Source of the DNA: Pyropia yezoensis
Taxonomy: Eukaryota; Rhodophyta; Bangiophyceae; Bangiales; Bangiaceae
Assembly (NCBI GenBank): GCA_009829735.1
Contig: CM020618.1
Location: forward strand, 14,242,568-14,306,567
Length of the DNA stretch: 64,000 nucleotides
Reading direction: 5' to 3'
Below, one piece after another: positions 42,028 through 52,460 of the stretch. Under the pieces are notes generated by a model, which had not been told where the DNA came from, searched no databases, and worked only from the letters and a program-made list of their open reading frames with translations. Position numbers and translations under genes: made by a program. Position 1 is the stretch's first letter. The number at the start of each line of letters is the position of its first letter.

Positions 42028-45000
42028 GTGGTCCACGACGTCGCTGTCACCGGAGGTGGACGCGCTGGATGCGACCGTCGGGGAGCCTGTGTAGTACCTG
42101 AAGCTGTTTCTTGTGGCACGGGCGGGGGGGGCGCGCGTGGCAGAGGCGCTTGCAGCTCATGCGCCCCCGGCCATAGCCATCGTCGCATTGCCTGTGGGAC
42201 AGCCGCCGCGCCCCATCATGTTCCTGCTGGAGCGGCGCGCGGCTACGATGGGAGCAACAGCGATGTGCATGAAGTTGAAACTGGTGATGGTGCTGTTGGC
42301 GCCGCCGCTGTGAGCTGTGCAGCAGAGCTTCGTGGGCTGGATCTGGCTGGGACGGGAATTGACGCGCGGCAACATGATGAGCTCAGCTCGGACGGAACGG
42401 ACGAAGAAATGGATGACACCGCGGCACACGAGCCGACTGTGGCGCGTGACCAAGACGGCGCTTCTGTCAGTGCGCGGCGGAACCGCAGGAAGTTGCAGAC
42501 GCCGAATTTTCCGGTGATTGAGGCACATTTTCTTGAGCCGGCCGACTGTGCCCAGGCGGCAGGGTGCGGGGCCAGACTTCGCTGCGCTGCTCACGGAGTT
42601 ACACGCTGCCACTAGTGGCTGATACGAGGACCAGTGCTGGGGTGTTCCGATGGTGAGACCTCACCACCACCGTGATCGTGCGCGCCGAGTTGGGAATGCC
42701 CAGTCACGAGGTGCATGCGCGTGTGCTGCCCCAGCTAGTGCCCAGCACCTACGTGTCCTACATCGCGTGCTACAACTCTGTGCGGCTCGTGGCACGCGAT
42801 CGGGTCGAGCGTGTTGGCGACGCTGGCACGGGCTCCTTGAGGCCTTCTTTTCCGGCGCTTTTAGACGGTGAGGTGCTGACTGACGAGGACGTCAAGGCAT
42901 ATCTCAAGCGAGCTGCTGTCTCCCATTAATTTGCCAAGCGCAAGCTGCCAGTTGTGCACGTGGCCCTAGTCAAGCGGGACAATGCCCGGGGCGACCCCGT
43001 CTTCAAGTTGGCGATATGCAAGACGCTGCGACAGCGGTCAGTACGGACATCCACGGATTTCCGTAGTAAGGTTGCAGCGCTGATACAAGAACTCACCCGG
43101 AGGCTGCCAGGGATGCTCGGTGTGGGAGCCATTGGACGCGTTAGGCGACACCTCGAGCTTGAGAGAAGGTGGATGGGTCGCGGGCAAGGAGACTCCGAGT
43201 GTGTTGGGGCCTGATACAGGCCCGCATGCTGCCCTCACGTAAGGAGCTTCAGCGACAACGTCGTGAGCACATTGACGCGCCTTAATGAGTGGTGCACTAC
43301 TTCCTCACCAAGTCTCCAGTGGGAGAGCTGACGCGCTGGGACTACATTGTCGGGTCGGGGTCTGCAGGCATCCGGCGCTATCAAGCTGAATGCCGTGTGG
43401 AGAAGCGCCTGTAGTCACACAACCACAAGCACTGGGACAAGAGGCGCCGCGCGCGTGACGCCGATGACCTGTCCGAGAATGAGGACGACGGCGTATTCTT
43501 CGACAACAGCAACGTGGAGCTGAACGGATGTTACGCTTCAGAGGAGAAGGACCCCATCGCTATGGAGCAGCTATTCGCCAGGTATGAATCGTTTCTGGAG
43601 AAGGACGACGGCAGCGGCCAGCAGAAGATTCTGGCGGTTGGGCTCGATGTCGTGACCGCACTGCAGCAGACCATGGCGACGGCATCCGTGTCAGATTTGA
43701 CCGAGGCGTACGTGCGAAGCGAACCACCCGCAGTTTTGACTTTTGCTGCTGACGGGGGGCAGGTGCGCCGGCGTAGCATCACGGTTATTGCGGTGTCGGT
43801 GTCCACCTCCTGCCTGCTTGCAGGGCGGACCGACCTGACGCCCATCCTGTACGTGTTTTCCGGGGAAACGCGGGTGGACCTGGCGATATCGCTTTGGATC
43901 AGGGACCTGCTTGCGGTAGTCGCTGAGTCAACGCTCTGTGTACCAGTGAACGACGACCTCTGCGCGGGTGCGGACGCCGCGCAGCGGAGGGACTGGATGC
44001 CGCGAGCAGTGGAAACGTACCCGGTTCTGGGGACCGCACTGTCCCCCTTATTGGGTATCCATTCATACAAGTTTGTGGTACGTTCACGGTATCGCGGCGG
44101 GCCAGAGTCACAGGTGTGGTCTGCGTGGTCCGCGATGAGGAAGGCGTGTGCGCAACGCAAGCTTGACAAGCCGCAAACATATCCTGACTTTGTGGTGCAC
44201 TCGTGGGTCACCTTGTGATCCTTCTGTGGTATGTCTTCTCCGCCGGTTTCGGCTGCCGCAGGGGACTTTTCAATGCTGCACAACGTTGCTGGTCTCACTG
44301 GGGGCAGTGAACTCGGTCGTTGCCCTTTCTAGGACCCCTGCAAATGGGATCACTTCCTTTTGCCTTTTACCATGTCGTCGTGCGGGAGGACCGGTCTGTG
44401 GACGTTGTCGCAGGACAGTGGGAGCTGGCGGTCATCAAGTTCGCAAACTGGGCAGCAGTCAGCGGTGGTGTGATTGCCTTTCGCAAGGGCGAGGCCATGC
44501 TGAGATGTCCCGTGTGTAAGCGGGAGATCCCTTACGCCTCTGAGCGCGTGGAAGGAAGCGGGGTCGTCTTTTGCAGGGACGTCCATTGTTGGGGTGCTGA
44601 CCGCCCTGTCAAGGTTTTGGCGGACATCTCCTCCACCGCCATGGACGACGCATTCAACGCTTGCCGCCGTCTGTCCGGGGATGTGCGATCCAACCCGTTG
44701 GTTCGTGGACTGAACGTCCAGCTGCAAGCACCGGTGCTGTACTGCACCGGTATGATCGCGGAGCAGCTCGTTTACTTCATCCTATCCGTCTTGCCCGAGG
44801 ATGTCGCAACCGCCGCCAGGCAGAATATGCGCGCAATCACCTCCAAGGGCAAGGTGGAGAGCCTGTGCCTGAGGTAGTTCCGAGAGCTGGTGGCGGCGGC
44901 GGTCGCTTGCCCCGCCATCTTTACTGAGGACCTAGGCCCTGCTCTCACGGCCATGCTCCAACTCGCGCAGCTGCTGAATGCCGCATGGCGTGGGTCACTG

Positions 45001-46862
45001 TCGGACCCAACTGACATCGACCGCTCTGGGGCGGCGGCCATTGCCCGCCTGGCAACGCTGGCTCTTGGCCCATTCTACGTCAGCGTCAAGCCGCTCGATC
45101 CCGTCAAGGAAGATGCCAAGGTGACAACGCTGTACTTGCACGCGCCCCTCGCGCATGTGCGCCACCAAGTCGCGACCGACCGGGCGAGGCCCGCCATTGA
45201 TACGGACGACAATTTGAAGGGTCACATCCGCCGTGTCGGGGGCTACATCTACAACAATGCTAGCAATGCGTCGCAGGCTGCGCTCTTCTCTAACTTGGCA
45301 GCGCTACTCGACGCTACCCTGGGCTTTGTCTCGGCGCGGTCTCACCCGTCTTCCTTGGTGTACACCAAACAGGTGCGCATCTGTTGGTTCTGGACTAGCC
45401 TTTCGCCAGACGGAGACCAAGACTTTGTGGCCATCCACAAGATTGCGCAGGACGACCCGGACTTGAGCGTTGAGAGTGGGGAGGAGTGTAGCATCCCGGG
45501 CCCCGACTTGGCATCGACCCGGGATGGCGACCAGAGGGCACCAGGTGCCAGAACACGCCCGCCGTGTGGTGATGGTTGGCGGCCGTGGCCCGTGCCCGGC
45601 ACTGGGATGCGGTGGACTACGCTACTCACACGTGAGAGAGGGATTTCTGATGGGTTTTCGCATATTTGTGAGGCACTTGATTTGAGAGAAGTTGAGTGTG
45701 AGATTAGTGAGGGAGAATAGAATTAGTAGTGATAGTGGCCCCCGACCTGACGAGGTTAGACTCGGGTCGGGGCCACTCGGGGGTATGGGGGGGCCATCTG
45801 GCCAGCGTGCCGAGGCTTCCCCAGATGCACGTTAAAAGGGACAGCGAGGCGCCCTTGGCCCGCGCCCTCAGGGAAGAAGACAACTGGGCGTTTGCTTTCC
45901 TCTTCCCCGTGTGCACTACTTTGCGTATCTGTGTGCTCTGCGAGCAGGCACGTGAGTCAACAGGCATACCACTCTCGTAGTTCCCCTTTCTGCGTAACCT
46001 GTCCCTTTCCCCCGAGGGATATTGATACGTGTCTGAGAGGATCGAGTTTTTTACCACAAGGAGGACGACGTGCTCATCGTGACGCTGCCGCTGCATGCGC
46101 GGGTTGACGCCAACGGAGAGCGCCGGAGGAGCAGCAGCGGACGCCCCCTGCCGGGGAAAAACGACGCCGTCCGGCCAGGTCTGCGTTTTAAGCAACGAGT
46201 GGTGGACGCGTGCCACTGTGGCAAGCGGCGCGGCGACAAGAGCCGGCTGGATAGTTTTTTTCTTGCAGAAACGCGCTGACAACGAGGAACATGGGGAGGC
46301 GGCCCCACGCGCTGCGCACGCCAGTGCTACTGGACAAGCTACAGCAGTACGTGGACAAGGGGGTGTTTTACGTGCGCCTGCATCTGTCGAAAGCAGCGGC
46401 GACTCTGACGGGCACGGTGGCGACTCATGCAGCGGCCTGTCAGCTTCCAGCGACAGCGGCGGCTCTGCTGATGTCGGTTCCATCGCCGGGCAACCGGTCG
46501 ACGTTGTGCCATCCAAGTGCAAGACATCTGCGCGGGCGAGGATCATTGCCGCTATGCCGTCACAAGTGCCGCCACGTTGGAATCTTCGAAAGGTGCTCCC
46601 AGACGCTGCCGTACTTGCAGCGGGTGGGCAGAGGACGACGGACATTGAGGCTGCCACTATGTCATTGACGGAGCGTGACGCCGAGCTGCGCAGGCAGGTG
46701 ACGGTGGTGCGCCTCTTGCTGCAGCGCGCCAGGTCATATGCGTATTTTTCATGATGTGTCAAGGAGGGAGTTGCTCGAGAGGATCTTCTCGAGGCAGCGC
46801 GCAGCATCCTGTGCAGACTAGAGGACGCACGCGCAGACCTGATAATGGAAGTGAACGGATGA
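42028..46862 (+). pseudogene. long decayed transposase-like gene, split by a solo LTR
   Basis: Protein-like sequence continues along the plus strand through several frames: an acidic N terminus (42028-42615) ending in a Cys-rich segment; 42672-43214; 43230-44218 (with motifs LPSRKELQRQRREHID and LTFAADGGQVRRRSITVIAV); 44320-44877 with a zinc-binding-like CPVCKRE...CRDVHCW; 44878-45486; and, after the solo LTR, 46064-46862 ending with a coiled-coil-like tail. Stops and frameshifts are frequent. The organisation resembles large DDE-type transposases with an internal cysteine module, but I cannot assign a superfamily and found no terminal repeats or target duplication. A decayed host gene is a weaker alternative. 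Confidence 0.5.
45487..46058 (+). repeat. solo LTR of element 1 family
   Basis: 572 bp, TGTAGCATCCCGGG...TTACCACA, flanked by a perfect pentamer AGGAG (45482-45486, 46059-46063). Removing the LTR and one pentamer joins the surrounding decayed frame in phase. More diverged from element 1 than its two LTRs are from each other. Confidence 0.93.
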
Positions 46863-49800
46863 GTGTCGCTCGACGTTTATTACTCGTGTTGTCTTTCGCC
46901 AGCGAGGAGGGCTGGGTCGCCCATTTATGGCTTCCGCCACTTCAATCCCACAAAGCACGCGACGCCCCCGTTGCAACGGCCGTCCGCCACCATGTGAAGC
47001 CGTCCGCATTGTCGCGCTTGACTGGTGGTACCATCGCGGGGGGGCGGGAGGCAGCGCGAGCCGATCCCAGCGTACTTGCAATGGCGCTGTGTATGCGGGA
47101 ATGGAAGGTGCAGGGCGGGGGGGCCGGTAGACTCGGCCGCAGCGCCAGCAGCTGCGGGGGGGGGGGGGGCAGCCACGGCCCCGGCGGTACATTCGGCGCG
47201 GCGCTGCCGGCGTGCAGCCGGCAGTACCCATGGGGGGAGCGGCGCGGGCGGGGGGAAACTGCTGTCGCGGCCGGTCAGTCCGTCGCTGCCCGGGAGCTGG
47301 CGCTGCGAGCGGGCAGCCAGCATTGGGGGCAGCAAGGCAGCATGGCGCGAGGATAGCAGCGGATGGGCGGCGGATGGGCTGCAGCGTGCGACGGGGCGGG
47401 GGCGACGCGTTGCTCTTCACCGTCGTGCGTGATAAGGTGTAGGCGCTGGGACAACCTGGGGGAAGGGGAGCTTGGAGTTGGTTGTCAGTACACCGCCACG
47501 TCACGATCCATTCAAGAAAAACACAACATGGTGGACTGCCCCGCCGCTCGAAAAGCGCGCCGCGTAGCACGTTTCATGAGCGGGGGCGCACGTCCGCTGC
47601 AGCTCCAGTGCACGGTAGCGCATGAATGCACGAAATTCGCTGCAGTAAGGGCGCATGTTTTCTTCCTCGATCGAGCACGTGATGCACAAGTCATGCAATG
47701 GGGGAGCATGAAACATGCCCGGCGGTGCAGGTTTGAGCACGTTTGTCTAAAAACCAAGATGTGGTACAGGGTGAAGGAAACGCCGGCCAGAAAAAAGCTC
47801 TTCGTAGCGACCTCGACAAGGCCGTTCTCATGCACCTCCAAAAAACGTGCTCTGGCCGGCGCCTCCCCTTCTGAAGAGAGCGTCTACGCAGAAAACCTGT
47901 AGCGCCCTAACCCGGAAAACCGCGTTCTCGGGCCCCTGGGGCCACGTTGCAGGACATCTGCAACGGCCGAACACGTCTGTGCACGTCAAATCGGCCGTCT
48001 GTAAGGTACAGGGATTTGGCCTCACTGCGCAGCAGGGGGGGGGGAAGAAGCATGAAAAAACGGCTCTTTGCAGCAAGAGTAGCCCCCTGTGGCCAAGTTT
48101 ACATTGAACAATGAAATCTGGGAAGACACAGATGCCGCACAACGTGCTGCCGCAACAACAAGAAGAGCAAGAGGACACAAGACAAGAGCAACACGGACGC
48201 TCATGCTCTGCTACAACGCTCGCTTCCATTGCACAGTGTCGGGAGACAACAGCGCGCTCTGTGAACACGTTCGAGCTCGAACCGTTCTGTAACGTCGTTT
48301 TTACGCCCCTTTCTTGACCGGCCTAAAGGTCTATTCCATATGGCTAGTCTCTTGAGACAAGAGTTTTCATTCATGCGCTTCTGGTCGGCTACATCTCAAA
48401 CTAAATGGACCTGATCAGCTTCGCGCTCCGGGCCTGTGCTAAAAAAGACAGGACCTGAAACCGTGTTCCTGCGCTGGAGTGCACGCCTGAAAAGCACGGA
48501 GGGTCCTCCCGCCCATGTGGGGCGGACCGGACATGCCCGTCTTGCCCGAATGCCGATCGAAATCAAAATGGCGGGTTTTTTGAGTGCACGAACGGGGGTT
48601 ACATGCTGACCCATTCCTCACCGTAGTCGGATTTACACAGAGCGCGCTGCGCCAACTTCGTAATCCCGCCGCATCTGAGGACACAGTCGCAGCCGATCAT
48701 AATCCCGTCGTCGCGGCCAAGGCGCAGCCGATTGCAGTGCGTGTTGCCATTGCCTTGGCCGCAAGACAACAGCCCCCCCGCCTCGTACGGAGACCTTCCA
48801 GGGACCAATTTTACGTCAATCTGGATTACTCAAGGAGTACGTCGGGCCGGCCGCGCGCTCCCCCTCGAAGAGTGTACGCACGTTGTCCACCGGAACAGCC
48901 GTCTCCTTCGTCAGTCGGTAGAAAGCGCGATGCCGACGCGTGGGGCCACCACCAGAAGCAATCTGGCGCGAGGGCGACACAGTGGCAAGCCGAGCCTGAG
49001 CGCGCACGGGGCGTTGGGGGAAGGGAGGTGGTAGGGGAGAGTGCCAGGTGCAACGGCGGTGCAAGCAGTGACGGGTGAAGGGAAGAGGCATGTCTGGCAG
49101 CGCTTCAGCCTGACATAGTTCAGTCCAAGTTACTTGTTTTTTATGTCAATGTACTTCTAAGGTAGCCCCCGTATCCGATTTTTACGTCCGATCGGCGGTC
49201 AGGAACAACAACCTCTGTTCTTCTCTGTCACGGCGAGGAAGCAATATAGCGTGGAACACGGCAGAAAAAGCTCGTCCTGGACCTCTAGAGTACTAAAGCA
49301 CAACCGCGTAGAAGAAGCTCAAAAGTGAGAGAAACGGAGGAGTTGCCGATTTTTACGAAAGAGTCACACCGCTGTCCTGGCTACAAACAGAGTGATATCT
49401 TTTTGAGCGCATGAGACCATCCCTGAAAATACAAGAAAATGGCGCTATCTCATGCCTATGAGTACTGTACTCGATAAAAAACGTAAAGTGGTCGCTCCCG
49501 GCACGTACTGAGGTATGCGGGAGGCGAGAAGTCAGGTCATCTCAGGTGACTAAAGCTTTAGCTATATGGAATAGACCTTTAGCTATGTGGAATCCACCAT
49601 TAAGGCCCCTCCCGCGCCCTCATGCCTTGGGGCAACTCGGTACTGAGACCCATTCGGCCACCCACCCCGTCGCGCAGGAAGGACATGGGTGAAGGGGAGC
49701 CACTTAAGCTTACTTCCGCCCTCGGCCACGCCTCTCACTCCGCTCCTCCCTCCCCGCCGCGCGGCCGTTGTCGCCTCGCTCGCGAGCAGCGAAGACGGTC

Positions 49801-50678
49801 GGCAGATTTCCACGCAATTCGTGGCAACCCCGGTCTCGGGCTCCCTTTTCACGCGGGTCCAGCACGTTTGCGTCTCTGTGACAAGTCTGTGATGCCGTTT
49901 TTTCTTCTTCATAGAACGGTCAGAGGTCTGTGGGTCTTTTAAAGCTTTTTCTGTGCCGACAAACGCATGGATCATCCTGTCACTGCTTGATGTGGATGCA
50001 ACGCCCAGCAGCTTGAACAAAGTACATGACACAGCTCACTACCCAGCTCTATGAACGTGCGACAGACGTTGAACTGATACGCGTCAACCCACAGTTGCCA
50101 CCGAGTCTCTTCCCGGGACAGCCATGACCAAGACAAGCACGACCTGATGGCAAACATGCGAAACATATAGAGCTCAGTGCTGCGGCGGTACTCTCTCTCT
50201 TCTTTTAACTTTTTTCTCCCCTGAGCCTCCCTTCCTTCTGGTCTGCCCGCGCGTCGGTTGGTGCACACGCGCGGTGGCTACATCCTACCCCCAACCCCCC
50301 TCCCCCCCCGCAGTAGTCGGCGGTGGGGGCCGCCGCCGCCGGCCGCCGGCGGTGGCCACATCATCCCCCCAGCACCACCCTCCTCCCTTCCCACCACGCG
50401 CTCGCATGCACAAGAGGCAGGAGGGCGCCACTCGCTAGCAGTGGCGGCGTGTACCACCCCTCCTCCACCTCCCTCTTGCCAGTGGCCCCGCGACCGGTGC
50501 CCACCGGGAGGGGGCCACTGTCCCTCACCCCCTCCTCGCCCACGGGCGGTCGCCGCCCCCACCGCTGGTGGGCCACACGCGGGGACGCAGGCAAGAGAAA
50601 GAAATAATAGGGCCGCCCCAGCGCCAACGCATGGGCTGGGGGGGGAGGGCACAGGCGTAAACATCCCCGCTCAGTCGC
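46863..50678. other. region without a supported gene
   Basis: Short frames only. The notable items are an 11-bp inverted repeat CGCCGGCCAGA/TCTGGCCGGCG (47781-47791, 47851-47861) and a pair of 24-bp inverted repeats (48323-48346, 49559-49582). A G-run of about 14 lies near 47157-47170. Confidence 0.4.
48323..49582. mobile_element. candidate 1.26-kb element with 24-bp inverted repeats
   Basis: The 24 bases at 48323-48346 (CTAAAGGTCTATTCCATATG then GCTA) match the reverse complement of 49559-49582 at 23 positions. A third copy of the motif, 21 of 24 matching, stands alone at 21590-21613, and a weaker direct copy follows at about 49579-49600. This looks like the termini of a small DNA element. 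I could not identify a target duplication, and no transposase is encoded between them. Confidence 0.4.
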
Positions 50679-52460
50679 TCACACCGCCACCCCCGCGGCG
50701 GCGCCGCCGTCGGGCACACCCGCGGCGGCACCGCCGGCGCCGTCGGCGCCCGCCCCCGCCCCACCGGCGTCGACCGGCTCGGCATCGAGGCTGAGGTCCT
50801 CGCCCACCCCCTCCGCGTCGGCATCGTCGGTGCTGGTCAGCGCCGACGACGGCACGTCGACGGCGGCGGCCCCCTCGTCTGCAGCGGCACCGCCAGTGCC
50901 GTCGCCGTCAACGTCGACGCTGTCGCCGCTGCCGTCCCCGCTGCTGTGTTCGTTGGCACGGAGGGCGAGGCGCTGGAGGTTGGCCGCCGCGTGCGCGCGG
51001 CGGACCTCGTCATCCTCGTCGAGCTCCGCCTTGAGCTCCTCCTCAAACGACCGCGCCAGGCCCAGGTGCTTCTTGTCCACCTGCTTGGCCCACTGGTGGT
51101 AGGAAAAGCACACAAAGTCAGAGGGCATGAGGATGGTGGCGACAAACTCCAGCTGCGCCTTGGACGACATCCACCGCGTCATGAGGATGACGTGATCGTC
51201 CGACACCCGCCGGTGGCACTTCACGACGCGGCCAGTGAGCTTGCGGCCTTCCAGGCGGTTAAAGGTCGCCTCCAGGCGTGGCGGCAGCAGCGACTCGATG
51301 AGCGTGCAGTACTCGAGGACTGCATCGGTGAGCTCCCCGGCGAGCGCAATCAGGTCCGCAAGCACCTCCCCGGCGGGGAGACATGGGTGGAAGGCCTCGT
51401 GGAGGGCCGTCACGTCGAGGGACAGCTTTTGCACCCGCCCCCGCCGCTTCATCCGTGCCCCTAACCGGAGGCCCGCGGTGAGGCCCCCGCGGGTGCGCTC
51501 CTCCGTCGGTGCCATCACCAGGTCCTCCTCAATCGTCACTGTCGACGCGATGAAGCGCTGGCAGAGGCGGTACCACTCAAAGAAGCGGTCCACGGCCGTG
51601 TGGGTGAGCCGCATCTTGTTGCGCTCACACACCGTCAGGATGACGTGCATGTCCACCAGCTCCGCGCGCACGCCATTGTGGGCAATCGACATGAGCGATG
51701 GTGCCCACCCACGGGCGGGGGTGACTGGCGCGAGCCCCGGGCGGGTGGTTAGGACGTGTGCGCGGGTGGCGGCCCAGCCCGTCACCGCCACCCCACCGTC
51801 CGCGTCGGTCGAAGCGGTGGCCACCACGTTGAGGCTGGCCAAGTTGGACAACCGCGGCCGGCTCTTGCTCCGTGCCCGCCCCGACGCGAGGCGGATGGAC
51901 CCAAGGCGGCTGGCAGATTCAGCCTTGGCGCCCCCTTCTGGCGGCGTCAGCGGGCTGCCGACGGCCGCAGCGGCGGCGCCAGTGGCGGCAGCGCCGCCAC
52001 TGCTGCCATCCGCAACCGGCTCAGCGGCTGACATCCCCGCCGGCCCCTTCTTCCGCCCAAAGATGGCCGTGTTGGCGCGTGGCGGGAGGAAGGCCTTGAA
52101 GCGCGACGGCTGGGCAGACAGCTCCTTGAGGGACTTTTGGGGGCGCGCCAGCGCGTCTGCCTCGGACGGCGGCACCGACTCGGTCGACGCCGTCGACGGC
52201 GGCGACGGCGGCACGCTGCCGGTCACGGGCGCCGCCGCGCCGCCCGCCGGCTCATCGGCGGTGGCGGTGCCCCCATCCGCGGCAGTCTCGTCGACGGCGG
52301 CCGCACCAACGTCCCCGCCGGCGGGCGCGCCGTCGCCGCCGCCTTCAGCGACACCATCAGCGACCGCCTCCACGCCGGCCGTGTCAACGACGCTGTCAGC
52401 AGCCACTTCCACGGCTGCCGCCGCCGCTTCTGTCCCGTCCATGGCCGCGACAGTGGCCAT
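50679..52460 (-). CDS. hemerythrin (HHE)-like helical protein
   Basis: 593 codons from ATG at 52460 (context CCCATGG on the minus strand). The N-terminal ~240 residues are Ala/Gly/Ser-rich low complexity with a basic patch. Residues ~258-415 look like a hemerythrin-like four-helix bundle: helix 1 IAHNGVRAELVDMH, helix 2 FFEWYRLCQRFIASTVTIEED, helix 3 LDVTALHEAF, helix 4 LEYCTLIESLLPP. Family proteins bind two irons through His and Glu/Asp. Here the helix 1 His, the helix 2 Glu and the helix 3 His are present, but the helix 2 and helix 4 His positions appear as Thr and Tyr, so metal binding is doubtful. A second conserved-looking segment (RWMSSKAQLEFVATILMP...YHQWAKQVD) follows, then an acidic, Ala-rich tail. 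The family call is from pattern alone. Confidence 0.55.
   Translation of the reverse strand: MATVAAMDGTEAAAAAVEVAADSVVDTAGVEAVADGVAEGGGDGAPAGGDVGAAAVDETAADGGTATADEPAGGAAAPVTGSVPPSPPSTASTESVPPSEADALARPQKSLKELSAQPSRFKAFLPPRANTAIFGRKKGPAGMSAAEPVADGSSGGAAATGAAAAAVGSPLTPPEGGAKAESASRLGSIRLASGRARSKSRPRLSNLASLNVVATASTDADGGVAVTGWAATRAHVLTTRPGLAPVTPARGWAPSLMSIAHNGVRAELVDMHVILTVCERNKMRLTHTAVDRFFEWYRLCQRFIASTVTIEEDLVMAPTEERTRGGLTAGLRLGARMKRRGRVQKLSLDVTALHEAFHPCLPAGEVLADLIALAGELTDAVLEYCTLIESLLPPRLEATFNRLEGRKLTGRVVKCHRRVSDDHVILMTRWMSSKAQLEFVATILMPSDFVCFSYHQWAKQVDKKHLGLARSFEEELKAELDEDDEVRRAHAAANLQRLALRANEHSSGDGSGDSVDVDGDGTGGAAADEGAAAVDVPSSALTSTDDADAEGVGEDLSLDAEPVDAGGAGAGADGAGGAAAGVPDGGAAAGVAV

Noticed and set aside
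45629..46030. Open frames within the LTR copies
   Set aside because: Frames such as those at 11410, 20493, 23259 and 45704 recur only because the LTR recurs; they have no domain and cross LTR borders.
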